Below, piece after piece: positions 38,431-48,589 of a stretch of DNA of 64,000 nt. The translations under genes were made by a program, and so were the position numbers. Positions within the stretch are counted from its first letter, which is position 1. The number at the start of each line of letters is the position of its first letter. The notes beneath the pieces were generated by a model that saw only the letters and a program-made list of their open reading frames with translations, was not told where the DNA came from and searched no databases. This stretch comes from Pseudomonas asgharzadehiana (lineage in GTDB: Bacteria; Pseudomonadota; Gammaproteobacteria; Pseudomonadales; Pseudomonadaceae): positions 2,852,001 through 2,916,000 of the forward strand of contig NZ_CP077079.1 in assembly GCF_019139815.1 (NCBI RefSeq), in the 5' to 3' direction.

Positions 38431-39039
38431 ATGACGAACCTGACCCCCCGCCGTACCGCCATCCTGACCTTTATCCGCGACCGTATCGCGCAGCAAGGCC
38501 AGCCCCCCAGCCTCGCCGAGATTGCCGAAGCGTTCGGCTTTGCCTCGCGCAGCGTCGCGCGTAAACACGTGGTGGCGCTGACCGAAGCCGGTTTTATCGA
38601 GGTCAACCCCAATCAGGCCCGTGGTATTCGCCTGCTCAATCAACCCGCCCGTCCCGAATGGCTGGATGTGCCGGTACTCGGGCGTGTCGCCGCTGGCCGG
38701 CCGATTGGCGCCGATGCCGACGTACACAGCCGCCTGCAACTGGACCCCGCTACCTTCGCGAAAACGCCGGATTACCTGCTGCGGGTACAGGGCGATTCGA
38801 TGATCGAAGACGGCATTCTCGACGGCGACCTAGTGGGTGTACGCCGCAGTGCCGAGGCCCTGACCGGGCAGATCGTGGTGGCGCGCCTGGACGGTGAAGT
38901 CACCATCAAGCGTTTCGAACGCAATGGCGACAGCGTGCGTCTGTTGCCGCGCAACCCCGCGTATCAACCCATTGTGGTGGGGCCTGACCAGGACTTGGCC
39001 ATTGAAGGGGTGTTCTGCGGCCTGGTGAGGCAAGGTTGA
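38422..39039 (+). CDS. lexA2: LexA2-type SOS repressor of the mutagenesis cassette
   Basis: A 205-residue LexA from ATG 38422, which has AGGAG at 5-base spacing. ATG 38431 (202 residues) is the alternative. Counting from the second ATG: an N-terminal winged helix with SLAEIAEAFGFASRSVARKHVVAL (27-50), cleavage site A88-G89 (RVAAGRP), catalytic S123 (GDSMIEDG) and K160 (VTIKRF). RecA-stimulated self-cleavage derepresses its regulon. It is first in lexA2-imuA-imuB-dnaE2. Its stop overlaps the imuA start. This marks it as the second LexA of pseudomonads rather than the general SOS LexA. Confidence 0.93.
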   Translation: MYSMTNLTPRRTAILTFIRDRIAQQGQPPSLAEIAEAFGFASRSVARKHVVALTEAGFIEVNPNQARGIRLLNQPARPEWLDVPVLGRVAAGRPIGADADVHSRLQLDPATFAKTPDYLLRVQGDSMIEDGILDGDLVGVRRSAEALTGQIVVARLDGEVTIKRFERNGDSVRLLPRNPAYQPIVVGPDQDLAIEGVFCGLVRQG

Positions 39040-39653
39040 TGGGCGCCGTGGTTGCACTGGATACGCTGTTCAATGGCGGCCGCGTCTGGAAAGGCCGGCC
39101 CGCCGCGCCGCCGGCCAGTGTGCATCCTACCGGGCTTACGGCGCTGGATGCGGTGCTGCCAAGCGGCGGCTGGCCTGAGTCGGCCCTGAGTGAAATCCTG
39201 CTGGCCAATGAAGGTATCGGCGAATTGCAACTGGTGCTGCCGACCCTGGCGCGCTTATCCACGGCGGGAGAACGCATTGTGCTGGTGGCCCCGCCGTATA
39301 CGCCGTACCCCCACGCCTGGCAGAACGCCGGGGTCGATTTACGCCAACTCTCGGTGGTGCAGGCCGAGGAGCGCGACGCGTTGTGGGCGGTGGAGCAATG
39401 CCTGCGCTCCGGCAGTTGCGGCGCGGTGTTGTGTTGGCCGCGCAAGGCCGATGATCGCGCGTTGCGGCGTTTGCAGGTGGCGGCGGAAACCGGGCAGACC
39501 CTGGCGTTTGCCTGGCGATCCATCAGCGAGGCAGTCAACTCATCTCCCGCCGCCCTGCGCCTGACCGTCGAAGCCAGGCCTGCCCAAGTGCGGGTGCTCA
39601 AATGCCGTGGCGGCCTGGCTCATCCGGCGCCGATTGCGCTGAGCGGGCATTGA
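39039..39653 (+). CDS. imuA: ImuA translesion mutagenesis protein
   Basis: A 204-residue protein distantly related to RecA/SulA, the first structural gene of the ImuA-ImuB-DnaE2 mutasome used for damage-induced mutagenesis. It has HPTGLTALDAVLPSGGWPESALSEIL near residue 29, a P-loop-like region without a full Walker A, ERIVLVAPPYTPYPHAWQNAGV and the C-terminal LRLTVEARPAQVRVLKCRGGL. The ATG shares bases with the lexA2 stop (TGATG), so translation is coupled. A 7-base gap separates it from imuB. Confidence 0.92.
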   Translation: MGAVVALDTLFNGGRVWKGRPAAPPASVHPTGLTALDAVLPSGGWPESALSEILLANEGIGELQLVLPTLARLSTAGERIVLVAPPYTPYPHAWQNAGVDLRQLSVVQAEERDALWAVEQCLRSGSCGAVLCWPRKADDRALRRLQVAAETGQTLAFAWRSISEAVNSSPAALRLTVEARPAQVRVLKCRGGLAHPAPIALSGH

Positions 39654-39660
39654 GGTTGCT

Positions 39661-41073
39661 ATGCGCTGGGTGTGTATTGTGTTCCCGCAATTGGCACTGG
39701 ACGGCGTGCAGCGTGTGCATCCCGAACCCGAGCAACCCCTGGCGTTGCTGGCCGGCACGCCGCAGCGGCGTGTGCTGCAAACCGTCAACGATGCTGCCCG
39801 TACCTTGGGGCTGCGTCCCGGCCAATCGCTGACGGCGGCGCATGCCCTGGCCAAGACCTTTGCCAGCGCCGAATACGACCCCGCCGAAATCGAACGCTGG
39901 CAGCAGTTCCTGGCCGCCTGGGCCTATCAGTTCAGCTCCCAGGTCAGCCTGTATTACCCACGCGCCTTGTTGTTTGAAATCGAATCGAGCCTGGGACTGT
40001 TCGGGCCCTGGCCGCAGTTTGAAGCGCGTTTGCGCAAAGAGCTGACCGAACTGGGCTTTCGTCACCGTATCGTCGCCGCACCCAACCCGGCCGCGGCGCG
40101 GGTGCTGGCCAATCTCTACGATGGCCTGGCCGTCGCGGATGAGGCCCTGGCGCAAGCCTTGGCGCCGCTGCCCATCGACCGCGCCGGCCTTGAGTCCCAG
40201 GCCGCCACCGCATTGTCGCGCATGGGCCTGCGTACCCTGGCGCAGGTGCAGGCTTTGCCCCGGCACACCTTGGCGCGGCGTTTCGACGCCACGTTGCTCA
40301 AACACCTGGATGCACTGACCGGACAACGCCCCTTGGCCCTTGGGTTTTACCAGCCGCCGGACCAGTTCGATGAACGCATCGAATTGAATTTCGACGTGCA
40401 ATCCCACCAGGCGCTGCTGTTTCCGCTGCGCCGCTTGACCGGCGATTTGTCGGCATTCCTGTGTGGTCGCGACAGTGGCGTGCAGCGTTTTGACCTGCAC
40501 CTGGAACACGCCCAGGCGCCCGACAGCGTGATCAAGGTCGGCCTGCTCAGCGCCGAACGTGAACCTGCGATGCTCTTCGAACTGGCCCGTGGGCGCCTGG
40601 AGCAGTTGCAAGTCAGCGCCCCGGTGCGCGGCTTTCGCCTGGTGGCCCGCGACTTGCCGGTATTTGTGCCGCAGCGCCAGGACCTGTTCGACGACCGCCC
40701 GCAACAGACCCTGCCCTGGGAGCAACTGCGCGAACGCCTGCGCGCGCGCCTGGGCGATGAGGCGGTGCAAGGCCTGCGCTTTCACGCCGACCATCGGCCC
40801 GAATGCGCCTGGCAAGCGGCGGCGGACACTCGCCCATGCCCGACCTTGAACAAGGTGCAACGTCCCGGCTGGCTGCTCAACGAGCCCACCTTGCTGGCCG
40901 AGCAGGGCGTGCGGATCCTCATGGGGCCGGAGCGTATCGAAACCGGCTGGTGGGACGGCGCCGACATCCGCCGCGACTACTACCTGATCCAGACCCGCGC
41001 CGGCCAGCAAGGCTGGGCCTACCGCACGGTGGGGCAAGCCGATGGCCTGTGGCTGCAAGGCTGGTTCGCATGA
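39661..41073 (+). CDS. imuB: ImuB, inactive Y-family polymerase-like mutasome subunit
   Basis: A 470-residue Y-family polymerase homologue. The palm begins [18 protein letters not shown], where the catalytic aspartate region of DinB would be. The later SxDE-type motif is replaced by [10 protein letters not shown], so catalytic acidic residues are missing as in known ImuB. Helix-hairpin-helix ([16 protein letters not shown]) and little-finger regions follow, then a C-terminal part ([19 protein letters not shown]) that may bind partners. In this family ImuB bridges the beta clamp, ImuA and DnaE2. Its stop overlaps the dnaE2 start (ATGA). Confidence 0.94.
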   Translation: MRWVCIVFPQLALDGVQRVHPEPEQPLALLAGTPQRRVLQTVNDAARTLGLRPGQSLTAAHALAKTFASAEYDPAEIERWQQFLAAWAYQFSSQVSLYYPRALLFEIESSLGLFGPWPQFEARLRKELTELGFRHRIVAAPNPAAARVLANLYDGLAVADEALAQALAPLPIDRAGLESQAATALSRMGLRTLAQVQALPRHTLARRFDATLLKHLDALTGQRPLALGFYQPPDQFDERIELNFDVQSHQALLFPLRRLTGDLSAFLCGRDSGVQRFDLHLEHAQAPDSVIKVGLLSAEREPAMLFELARGRLEQLQVSAPVRGFRLVARDLPVFVPQRQDLFDDRPQQTLPWEQLRERLRARLGDEAVQGLRFHADHRPECAWQAAADTRPCPTLNKVQRPGWLLNEPTLLAEQGVRILMGPERIETGWWDGADIRRDYYLIQTRAGQQGWAYRTVGQADGLWLQGWFA

Positions 41074-44000
41074 GCTACGCCGAGCTGCATTGCCTGTCCA
41101 ACTTCACGTTCCAGCGCGGTGCTTCCAGTGCATTGGAGTTGTTCGAGCGCGCCAAGCGCCAGGGCTACAGCGCCTTGGCGATCACCGATGAATGCACGTT
41201 GTCGGGCATCGTGCGTGCCTGGCAGGCGGCCAAGGCGGTGGGCTTGCCATTGATTATCGGCAGCGAAGTGCGCATCGAAAACGGCCCGAAACTGGTCCTG
41301 CTGGTGGAAGACCTCAGCGGCTACCAGTACCTGTGCCGCCTGATCACCCTGGCCCGACGCCGCGCCGAAAAGGGCCGTTATCGCCTGCTGCAAGAAGACT
41401 TCGACCAACCCCTCAACGGCCTGCTGGCGGTGTGGGTCGCGCAAGACAGCGACACCCAGGCCTCGATCCAGTGGCTGCGCCGTACTTTCGCCGGGCGCCT
41501 GTGGCTGGCGGTGCACCTGCACTGTGGCCAGGACGATGCGCGCCATCTGGAGCAGCGCCTGCAGTTGGCCGCGAGCCTGGATATCCCGGCAGTGGCCTGC
41601 GGTGATGTGCACATGCATGCGCGTGGTCGACGCGCCCTGCAAGACACCATGACCGCCATCCGCCATCACGTCTCGGTGGCCGACGCCGGCACGCGCCTGC
41701 ACCCAAATGGCGAGCGGCATTTGCGCAGTCTCGATGCGCTGAATGCGTTGTACCCGCAAGCCTTGCTTGACGAGACCCTGAGCATCGCGCGCCGTTGCAC
41801 CTTCGACCTCGGCCAGTTGCGCTACCGCTACCCGCGCGAATTGGTACCCGAGGGGCATGATGCGCAATCCTGGCTGCGCGTTCTTACCGAAGAAGGTATC
41901 GCCCAGCGGTGGCCCGAGGGTATCGATGCCAAGACCCTGCAACAGATCAATCACGAACTGGCGTTGATCGGCAGGCTGGGTTACGAAAGCTATTTCCTCA
42001 CGGTGCACGACATCGTGCGCTTTGCCCGCAGCCGTTCGATCCTCTGCCAGGGGCGAGGCTCGGCCGCGAACTCGGCGGTGTGTTTTGCCTTGGGTATCAC
42101 CGAGATCAACCCGAGCCTGACGAACATGCTGTTCGAGCGCTTCCTGTCAGAGGAACGCAACGAGCCGCCGGATATCGACGTGGACTTCGAACACGAGCGC
42201 CGTGAAGAAGTGCTGCAATACGTGTTCCAGCGTTATGGCCGCACCCGCGCGGCGTTGACGGCGGTGGTCAGCAGTTACCACGCGAGCGGCGCGGTGCGCG
42301 ACGTGGCCAAGGCGCTGGGGTTGCCGCCGGACCAGATCAACGCCCTGGCCGACTGCTGCGGGCGCTGGAGTGATGCGACGCCGCCACTGGAACGCCTGCG
42401 CGAAGCGGGCTTCGACCCCGACAGCCCGTTGCTGCGCCGTGTGTTGACCCTGACCGGGCAATTGATCGGCTTTCCCCGGCACCTGTCCCAGCACCCCGGC
42501 GGCTTCGTGATTTCCGAATACCCGCTGGACACCCTGGTGCCGGTGGAAAATGCCGCCATGGCCGAACGCACCATCATCCAATGGGACAAGGACGACCTGG
42601 ACGCGGTCGGCCTGCTCAAGGTGGATATCCTCGCCCTGGGCATGCTCAGCGCGATTCGCCGGTGCTTCGACCTGCTGCGCCGTCATCGTGACCTCGACCT
42701 GGCCCTGGCGACGATCCCCAAGGAAGACCCGGCCACCTACGCGATGATCAGCAAGGCCGACACCATCGGTGTGTTCCAGATCGAATCGCGGGCGCAGATG
42801 TCGATGTTGCCCAGGCTCAAGCCCAGGACGTTTTATGACCTGGTGATCGAAGTGGCGATTGTGCGACCGGGGCCGATCCAGGGCGGCATGGTGCATCCGT
42901 ACCTGCGCCGACGGAACAACGAAGAAGCAACCACTTACCCGTCGCCGCAACTTAAAAGCGTATTGGAGCGCACCCTGGGCATTCCGCTGTTCCAGGAACA
43001 AGTGATGCAGATCGCCATGGTCGCCGCCGACTACAGCCCTGGCGAGGCCGACCAGTTGCGCCGCTCCATGGCCGCCTGGAAACGTCACGGCGGCCTGGAA
43101 CCGCACCAGCAGCGCCTGCGCACCGGCATGCTGAAAAACGGCTACACCGAAGCCTTTGCGGCGCAGATTTTCGAGCAGATCAAGGGGTTTGGCAGCTATG
43201 GCTTTCCGGAATCCCACGCGGCCAGTTTCGCCTTGCTGACCTACGCCAGTTGCTGGCTCAAATGCCACGAGCCGGCGGCGTTTGCTTGTGCGTTGATCAA
43301 CAGTTGGCCCATGGGTTTCTACAGCCCGGACCAGATCCTGCAGGATGCGCGGCGCCATCGCTTGCAGATCCGCCCGGTGGATGTGCGAGCCAGCGACTGG
43401 GATTGCAGCCTGGAGCCCATCGACGGCCAGCAACCGGCGATCCGCATGGGGCTGCGCATGATCAGCGGGTTTCGCGAAGAGGACGGGCGGCGCATCGAAG
43501 CCGCCCGTCAGCGCCGGCCGTTCAGCGACATTGCCGACCTGGGCGCGCGCGCCGGGCTGGATGCCCGCGCCCAAGCGTTGTTGGCCGACGCGGGCGCCTT
43601 GCGCGCCCTGGCCGGCAACCGGCACCAGGCGCGCTGGGACGTGGCCGGCGTACACCAACAACTGGGGCTGTTTGCCGGGTTGCCCGGCTGCGATGAAACG
43701 CGGGTGGACTTGCCCGCGCCCACGCTGGGCGAAGACCTGCGCGCCGATTACGCCACCCTCGGCACCACCCTTGGGCCGCACCCGCTGGCGTTGCTGCGCG
43801 ATGAGTTGCGCAAGCGTCGGTGCCGCAGTTCCCGCGAGCTTATGGCGGTGGAGCATGGGCGTAACGTCAGCGTGGTGGGCCTGGTCACCGGTCGGCAACG
43901 CCCAGGCACCGCCAGCGGCGTGACTTTTGTGACGCTGGAGGACGAATTCGGCAACCTCAATGTGGTGGTCTGGCGCGACCTGGCCGAACGTCAGCGCCAG

Positions 44001-44141
44001 GCCCTGGTCGGCTCGCGGCTGCTCAAAGTGGACGGGCGGTGGGAGGCGGTGGGCGAGGTGCGGCACTTGATCGCCGGGCGTTTGACCGACCTCAGCGTAT
44101 TGCTGGAAGGCATCGATGTGCGCAGCCGGGATTTTCACTGA
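41070..44141 (+). CDS. dnaE2: Error-prone DNA polymerase III alpha subunit DnaE2
   Basis: A 1023-residue C-family polymerase. The N-terminal PHP domain starts [16 protein letters not shown]. The palm has [17 protein letters not shown] and the catalytic aspartates in [13 protein letters not shown] (about 365-377). The fingers region contains [17 protein letters not shown]. The C-terminal OB-fold ([32 protein letters not shown]) lies at about 930-980. It lacks the tau-binding tail of DnaE1, in line with its length. It performs translesion synthesis with ImuA/ImuB after SOS induction. The ATG overlaps the imuB stop. Confidence 0.96.
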   Translation: MSYAELHCLSNFTFQRGASSALELFERAKRQGYSALAITDECTLSGIVRAWQAAKAVGLPLIIGSEVRIENGPKLVLLVEDLSGYQYLCRLITLARRRAEKGRYRLLQEDFDQPLNGLLAVWVAQDSDTQASIQWLRRTFAGRLWLAVHLHCGQDDARHLEQRLQLAASLDIPAVACGDVHMHARGRRALQDTMTAIRHHVSVADAGTRLHPNGERHLRSLDALNALYPQALLDETLSIARRCTFDLGQLRYRYPRELVPEGHDAQSWLRVLTEEGIAQRWPEGIDAKTLQQINHELALIGRLGYESYFLTVHDIVRFARSRSILCQGRGSAANSAVCFALGITEINPSLTNMLFERFLSEERNEPPDIDVDFEHERREEVLQYVFQRYGRTRAALTAVVSSYHASGAVRDVAKALGLPPDQINALADCCGRWSDATPPLERLREAGFDPDSPLLRRVLTLTGQLIGFPRHLSQHPGGFVISEYPLDTLVPVENAAMAERTIIQWDKDDLDAVGLLKVDILALGMLSAIRRCFDLLRRHRDLDLALATIPKEDPATYAMISKADTIGVFQIESRAQMSMLPRLKPRTFYDLVIEVAIVRPGPIQGGMVHPYLRRRNNEEATTYPSPQLKSVLERTLGIPLFQEQVMQIAMVAADYSPGEADQLRRSMAAWKRHGGLEPHQQRLRTGMLKNGYTEAFAAQIFEQIKGFGSYGFPESHAASFALLTYASCWLKCHEPAAFACALINSWPMGFYSPDQILQDARRHRLQIRPVDVRASDWDCSLEPIDGQQPAIRMGLRMISGFREEDGRRIEAARQRRPFSDIADLGARAGLDARAQALLADAGALRALAGNRHQARWDVAGVHQQLGLFAGLPGCDETRVDLPAPTLGEDLRADYATLGTTLGPHPLALLRDELRKRRCRSSRELMAVEHGRNVSVVGLVTGRQRPGTASGVTFVTLEDEFGNLNVVVWRDLAERQRQALVGSRLLKVDGRWEAVGEVRHLIAGRLTDLSVLLEGIDVRSRDFH

Positions 44142-44250
44142 AGCCTGGGGACAGCGTGGTGGTTACTGCCAAATTTATACCAAATGAAACCATCTGCTCG
44201 GTGTAAGCTCCAAAAATGGCGACTGTCCTGTCTTTGCCCAGAGCTTAACA

Positions 44251-45957
44251 ATGCAATTCTTATCCAATTCCCATGGCTGTGAAGGTTGGGCCGGTGAAAT
44301 GGCTCAGCGTATACGCGGCTTTGACTGGTCAAAAACCGACCTCGGGCCCATCGACCAGTGGTCCACCAGCCTGGCCTGTACCGTGCAAATGATGCTTGCC
44401 TCACCGGTGCCGATGGTGATGCTGTGGGGGCGCCTGGGCCACATGATCTACAACGACAGCTACTCGGCGTTTGCCGGTGGTCGCCACCCGTACCTGCTGG
44501 GTACGCCGGTGGAGCTGGGTTGGCCGGAAGTGGCCGACTTCAACCGGCATGTGGTGGACACCTGCCTGGCCGGAGGCACGTTGTCGTTCAACAACAAGGA
44601 CTTGGTGCTGCTGCGCAACGGACAACCGGAAACCGTATGGCTGGACCTGTATTACAGCCCCGTCGCCGGCGATGACCAGCAACCGGCCGGCGTCCTGGCG
44701 ATTGTGGTCGAGACCACCGAGTTGGTGAAGTCCGAACAGGTGCGTCAGGAACTCACCCATAATCTCGAACAGCGCGTGGCCGCTGAAGTGCAGGCGCGCT
44801 CCACCGCCGAGGAGCAGTTGCGCCAGTCGCAAAAACTCGAAGCCATCGGCGGCCTTACCGGCGGCGTGGCCCACGACTTCAATAACCTGCTGCAAGTGAT
44901 CGCCGGCAACCTGCATTTGCTGGCCCGCCATGAACCGGACAACCCCCAGGTGCAGCGGCGTGTGAGCGCGGCCATTGCAGCGGTGGAGCGGGGCGCCAAG
45001 CTGTCGACACAACTGCTGGCCTTTGCCCGTCGCCAGCCATTGTCTCCGGCGGTGTACAACCCGTTGCGCATTTACGAAAACCTCGGCGAACTGCTGCAGC
45101 GCGCACTGGGTGAAACCATCCGCATTGATGTGCAACTGCCGCGTGATCCGTGGCGCATTCATGTCGACCGCAACCAACTGGAAAACGCCTTGCTCAACCT
45201 GGCGATCAATGCGCGGGATGCCATGAAGGGCGAGGGCGTGATTCGCATCAGCGGTGAAAACATCATCCTCAACCCCGATGATTGCATCGGCAAAAGCATC
45301 AGCCCCGGCGAATACGTACGCCTGGCGGTGAGCGACACCGGTGTGGGCATGTCACCGGCGATCCAGGCCAAGGTGTTCGAACCGTTCTTCACCACCAAGC
45401 GCGACGGCCACGGCACCGGCCTGGGCTTGAGCATGGTGTTCGGCTTTGTGCGCCAAAGCGGCGGGCACGTGGATGTGTGCAGCGCAGAAGGCAAGGGCAC
45501 CTTGGTGCAGTTGTATTTCCCGCGCAACCTGGGCGAGGAACGCCCGGAAACATCGGCCGAACCCTTGGCGCCCGAGGGCGGCCAGGAAACGATCCTGGTG
45601 GTCGAAGACAATGAAGGCGTGCGCCTGACCGTCGTGGAAGTGCTCGAACAATCGGGCTACACCGTGCTCACCGCCGAAGACGGCGACCAGGCCATGCTCA
45701 AGCTCAAAGACGGCCTGCAACCGGACCTGATTTTTACCGACGTGGTAATGCCGGGCCGCGTCAAAAGCACCGACCTCGCGCAGTGGGCCCGCGGGCAAAC
45801 GCCTCCCGTGCCGGTGCTGTTCACCTCCGGCCACACCCGCGACATCCTCTCCAGCAACCACCTGCTGAGCCGCGACATTCATCTGCTGAGCAAGCCCTAC
45901 AGCCCCGAAGCCCTGACGTTACGCGTGCGCCGCGTGCTTACCGCAAGACAAGGTTGA
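44251..45957 (+). CDS. Soluble hybrid histidine kinase (PAS-HisKA-HATPase-receiver)
   Basis: A 568-residue cytoplasmic protein without membrane spans. A PAS-like N-terminal domain (about 1-155; WSTSLACTVQMMLASPVPMVMLWG) precedes a coiled coil. Then come the HisKA box IGGLTGGVAHDFNNLLQVIAGN with the phospho-histidine at about 209, the HATPase_c domain (NALLNLAINARDAM, DTGVGM, GTGLGLSMVFGFV) and a C-terminal receiver (ILVVEDNEGVR, phospho-aspartate in LIFTDVVMPG, lysine in LLSKPYSPEAL). The partner is unknown. It is separated from dnaE2 by 109 bases, and the UvrA-like gene follows after 2 bases, so those two are co-transcribed. Confidence 0.93.
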   Translation: MQFLSNSHGCEGWAGEMAQRIRGFDWSKTDLGPIDQWSTSLACTVQMMLASPVPMVMLWGRLGHMIYNDSYSAFAGGRHPYLLGTPVELGWPEVADFNRHVVDTCLAGGTLSFNNKDLVLLRNGQPETVWLDLYYSPVAGDDQQPAGVLAIVVETTELVKSEQVRQELTHNLEQRVAAEVQARSTAEEQLRQSQKLEAIGGLTGGVAHDFNNLLQVIAGNLHLLARHEPDNPQVQRRVSAAIAAVERGAKLSTQLLAFARRQPLSPAVYNPLRIYENLGELLQRALGETIRIDVQLPRDPWRIHVDRNQLENALLNLAINARDAMKGEGVIRISGENIILNPDDCIGKSISPGEYVRLAVSDTGVGMSPAIQAKVFEPFFTTKRDGHGTGLGLSMVFGFVRQSGGHVDVCSAEGKGTLVQLYFPRNLGEERPETSAEPLAPEGGQETILVVEDNEGVRLTVVEVLEQSGYTVLTAEDGDQAMLKLKDGLQPDLIFTDVVMPGRVKSTDLAQWARGQTPPVPVLFTSGHTRDILSSNHLLSRDIHLLSKPYSPEALTLRVRRVLTARQG

Positions 45958-45959
45958 CC

Positions 45960-48479
45960 ATGACTTCACCGCGCAACATCCCTTCGATCACCGCCCAACG
46001 CCCAGGCTTCGTGCGGGTGCGGGGTGCCCGCGAACACAACCTGCGCAATGTCGATGTGGACATTCCCCGGGACGCCTTGGTGGTGTTCACCGGCGTGTCG
46101 GGCTCGGGCAAATCGTCCCTGGCGTTTTCCACGGTGTATGCCGAGGCTCAGCGGCGCTATTTCGAGTCGGTGGCGCCCTATGCGCGGCGCCTGATCGACC
46201 AGGTGGGCGTGCCCGACGTGGACAGCATCGAGGGCCTGCCGCCCGCCGTGGCCCTGCAACAACAGCGCGGTACGCCAAGCGCGCGCAGCTCGGTGGGCAG
46301 CGTCACCACCTTGTCCAGCCTGATCCGCATGCTGTACTCCCGCGCCGGCAGTTACCCGCCAGGGCAGGCGATGCTCTATGCCGAGGACTTTTCGCCGAAC
46401 CTGCCTCAGGGCGCGTGCCCGCAATGCCATGGCTTGGGCCGCGTGTATGAAGTGACCGAAGCGCTGATGGTGCCGGATCCATCGCTGACCATCCGCCAGC
46501 GCGCGGTAGCTTCCTGGCCCCTGGCCTGGCAGGGCCAGAACCTGCGCGACATACTCGTAACCCTGGGTTACGACGTGGATACCCCTTGGCGTGACCTGCC
46601 GAAAAAACACCGCGACTGGATCCTCTTCACCGAAGAAACCCCCACGGTACCGGTGTATGCCGGCTTCACCCCGCAGCAAACCCGCGACGCGCTCAAGCGC
46701 AAGCTGGAGCCGAGCTACCAGGGCACCTTCAGCGGCGCGCGGCGCTATATCCTGCACACGTTCACCCATACCCAGAGCGCGCTGATGAAAAAGCGCGTCG
46801 CGCAGTTCATGCAGGGCAGCGCCTGCCCGTTGTGCGAGGGCAAGCGCCTGACCCGGGCGGCACTCTCGGTGAAGTTCGCCGGGGTGGACATTGGCGAGTT
46901 GTCGCAGCTGTCGCTGGCGCAGTTGGCCGAGTTGCTGCGGCCGGTGGCGGCGGGGCAGGACACGATGAAACTGTCCGTGGAAAAGCGCCTGGCCGCGCAG
47001 CGTATCGCCCAGGATTTGCTGGAGCGCGTCAGCACCTTGACCGAGCTGGGTTTGGGGTATCTGAGCCTGGAACGCAGCACGCCGACGTTGTCGTCCGGCG
47101 AGTTGCAACGCCTGCGCCTGGCCACGCAATTGGGCTCGCAATTGTTTGGCGTGATCTATGTGCTGGATGAACCGTCGGCAGGGCTGCACCCGGCGGATGG
47201 CGAGGCGCTGTTCACCGCGCTTGAGCGTTTGAAAGCCGCCGGCAACTCGCTGTTTGTGGTGGAGCACGACCTGGAAACCATGCGCCGCGCCGACTGGCTG
47301 ATCGATGTCGGCCCGGCCGCCGGCGAGCAGGGCGGGCAAGTGCTGTACAGCGGCCCGCCCGCCGGCTTGGTGGATGTGCAGGCATCGCAGACCCGTGACT
47401 ATCTGTTTGCCGAACCGCGCCCGTCGAATCAGGCGCGCCGTGAACCCCGTCACCTGTTGAAACTGGCGGGTGTGACGCGTAACAACCTCCATGATCTGAG
47501 CGTGGAATTCCCGCTGGGTTGCTTCACCGCAGTGACCGGCATTTCCGGCTCGGGCAAGTCCAGTCTGGTCAGCCAGGCCCTGCTGGAACTGGTGGGCGCA
47601 GGCCTTGGGCGCGTGGTCGACAATGACGAAGAACAGAGCCTGGAAGATGACGCGCCGCAACCCCTCGGTGGCCGCATCAGCAGCGGGCTGGAACATATCC
47701 GCCGCCTGGTGCAGGTAGACCAGAAACCCATTGGCCGCACGCCGCGCTCGAACCTTGCGACCTACACCGGGCTGTTCGATAACGTGCGCAAACTGTTCGC
47801 CGCCACGCCCGCCGCGAAGAAGCACCAATACGATGCCGGCCAGTTCTCTTTCAACGTCGCCAAGGGCCGTTGCCCCAACTGTGAGGGCGAAGGGTTTGTC
47901 AGCGTCGAGTTGTTGTTCATGCCCAGCGTGTACGCGCCGTGCCCGACCTGCCATGGGGCGCGCTACAACCCCGAGACACTGGCGATCAAATGGCAGGGCT
48001 TGAGCATCGCCCAGGTGCTGGGCCTGACCGTTGAGCAGGCCGTCGAGGTGTTTGCCGAGCAGCCGGGTGTGTTGCGTTCGTTGCAGGTATTGCGCGATAT
48101 CGGCCTGGGTTATCTGCGGCTTGGCCAACCGGCTACCGAACTGTCCGGCGGCGAGGCGCAACGCATCAAGTTGGCCACCGAACTGCAACGCAACGCCCGG
48201 GGCGCGACCTTGTATGTGCTGGATGAGCCGACCACGGGGCTTCATCCACGGGATGTGGATCGCCTGCTCAGCCAGCTCAACCATCTGGTGGATGCGGGGC
48301 ACACGGTGGTGGTGGTCGAGCATGAAATGCGCGTGGTCGCGCAGAGTGACTGGGTGATCGATATCGGGCCGGGAGCAGGGGATCTGGGGGGCAAGGTGGT
48401 TGCCAGTGGCACGCCACAGAAAGTCGCCAGGAGCAAAAAGAGTCGCACCGCGCCATTCCTGGCACGGGCACTCACCTAA
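45960..48479 (+). CDS. UvrA-like ATPase (UvrA2-type, short form)
   Basis: An 839-residue duplicated ABC ATPase of the UvrA family, about 100 residues shorter than standard UvrA. Walker A sites are GVSGSGKSSLAF (about 42) and GISGSGKSSLV (about 523). Signatures are LSSGELQRLRLATQLG and LSGGEAQRIKLATEL, with Walker B YVLDEPSAGLHP and YVLDEPTTGLHP. Zinc modules show as CPQC...CPLC and CPNC...CPTC. The shortening fits the UvrA2 class, which lacks the UvrB-binding insert and is linked to drug or DNA-damage tolerance in some bacteria. It starts 2 bases after the hybrid kinase stop. A REPIN follows. Confidence 0.9.
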   Translation: MTSPRNIPSITAQRPGFVRVRGAREHNLRNVDVDIPRDALVVFTGVSGSGKSSLAFSTVYAEAQRRYFESVAPYARRLIDQVGVPDVDSIEGLPPAVALQQQRGTPSARSSVGSVTTLSSLIRMLYSRAGSYPPGQAMLYAEDFSPNLPQGACPQCHGLGRVYEVTEALMVPDPSLTIRQRAVASWPLAWQGQNLRDILVTLGYDVDTPWRDLPKKHRDWILFTEETPTVPVYAGFTPQQTRDALKRKLEPSYQGTFSGARRYILHTFTHTQSALMKKRVAQFMQGSACPLCEGKRLTRAALSVKFAGVDIGELSQLSLAQLAELLRPVAAGQDTMKLSVEKRLAAQRIAQDLLERVSTLTELGLGYLSLERSTPTLSSGELQRLRLATQLGSQLFGVIYVLDEPSAGLHPADGEALFTALERLKAAGNSLFVVEHDLETMRRADWLIDVGPAAGEQGGQVLYSGPPAGLVDVQASQTRDYLFAEPRPSNQARREPRHLLKLAGVTRNNLHDLSVEFPLGCFTAVTGISGSGKSSLVSQALLELVGAGLGRVVDNDEEQSLEDDAPQPLGGRISSGLEHIRRLVQVDQKPIGRTPRSNLATYTGLFDNVRKLFAATPAAKKHQYDAGQFSFNVAKGRCPNCEGEGFVSVELLFMPSVYAPCPTCHGARYNPETLAIKWQGLSIAQVLGLTVEQAVEVFAEQPGVLRSLQVLRDIGLGYLRLGQPATELSGGEAQRIKLATELQRNARGATLYVLDEPTTGLHPRDVDRLLSQLNHLVDAGHTVVVVEHEMRVVAQSDWVIDIGPGAGDLGGKVVASGTPQKVARSKKSRTAPFLARALT

Positions 48480-48498
48480 GCGCAAAAAAGCTTCAAAT

Positions 48499-48582
48499 GT
48501 GGGAGGGGCTTGCTCCCGATAGCGGTGGGTCAGAAGAAATTTACATGACTGATTCACCGCTATCGGGCAAGCCCCCTCCCAC
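48499..48582. repeat. REPIN between uvrA-like and transketolase genes
   Basis: Outer arms GTGGGAGGGGCTTGC and GCAAGCCCCCTCCCAC enclose the inner sequence TCCCGATAGCGGTGGGTCAG and its near-complement. It is located between two convergent genes. Confidence 0.85.
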
Positions 48583-48589
48583 ATGTGGT

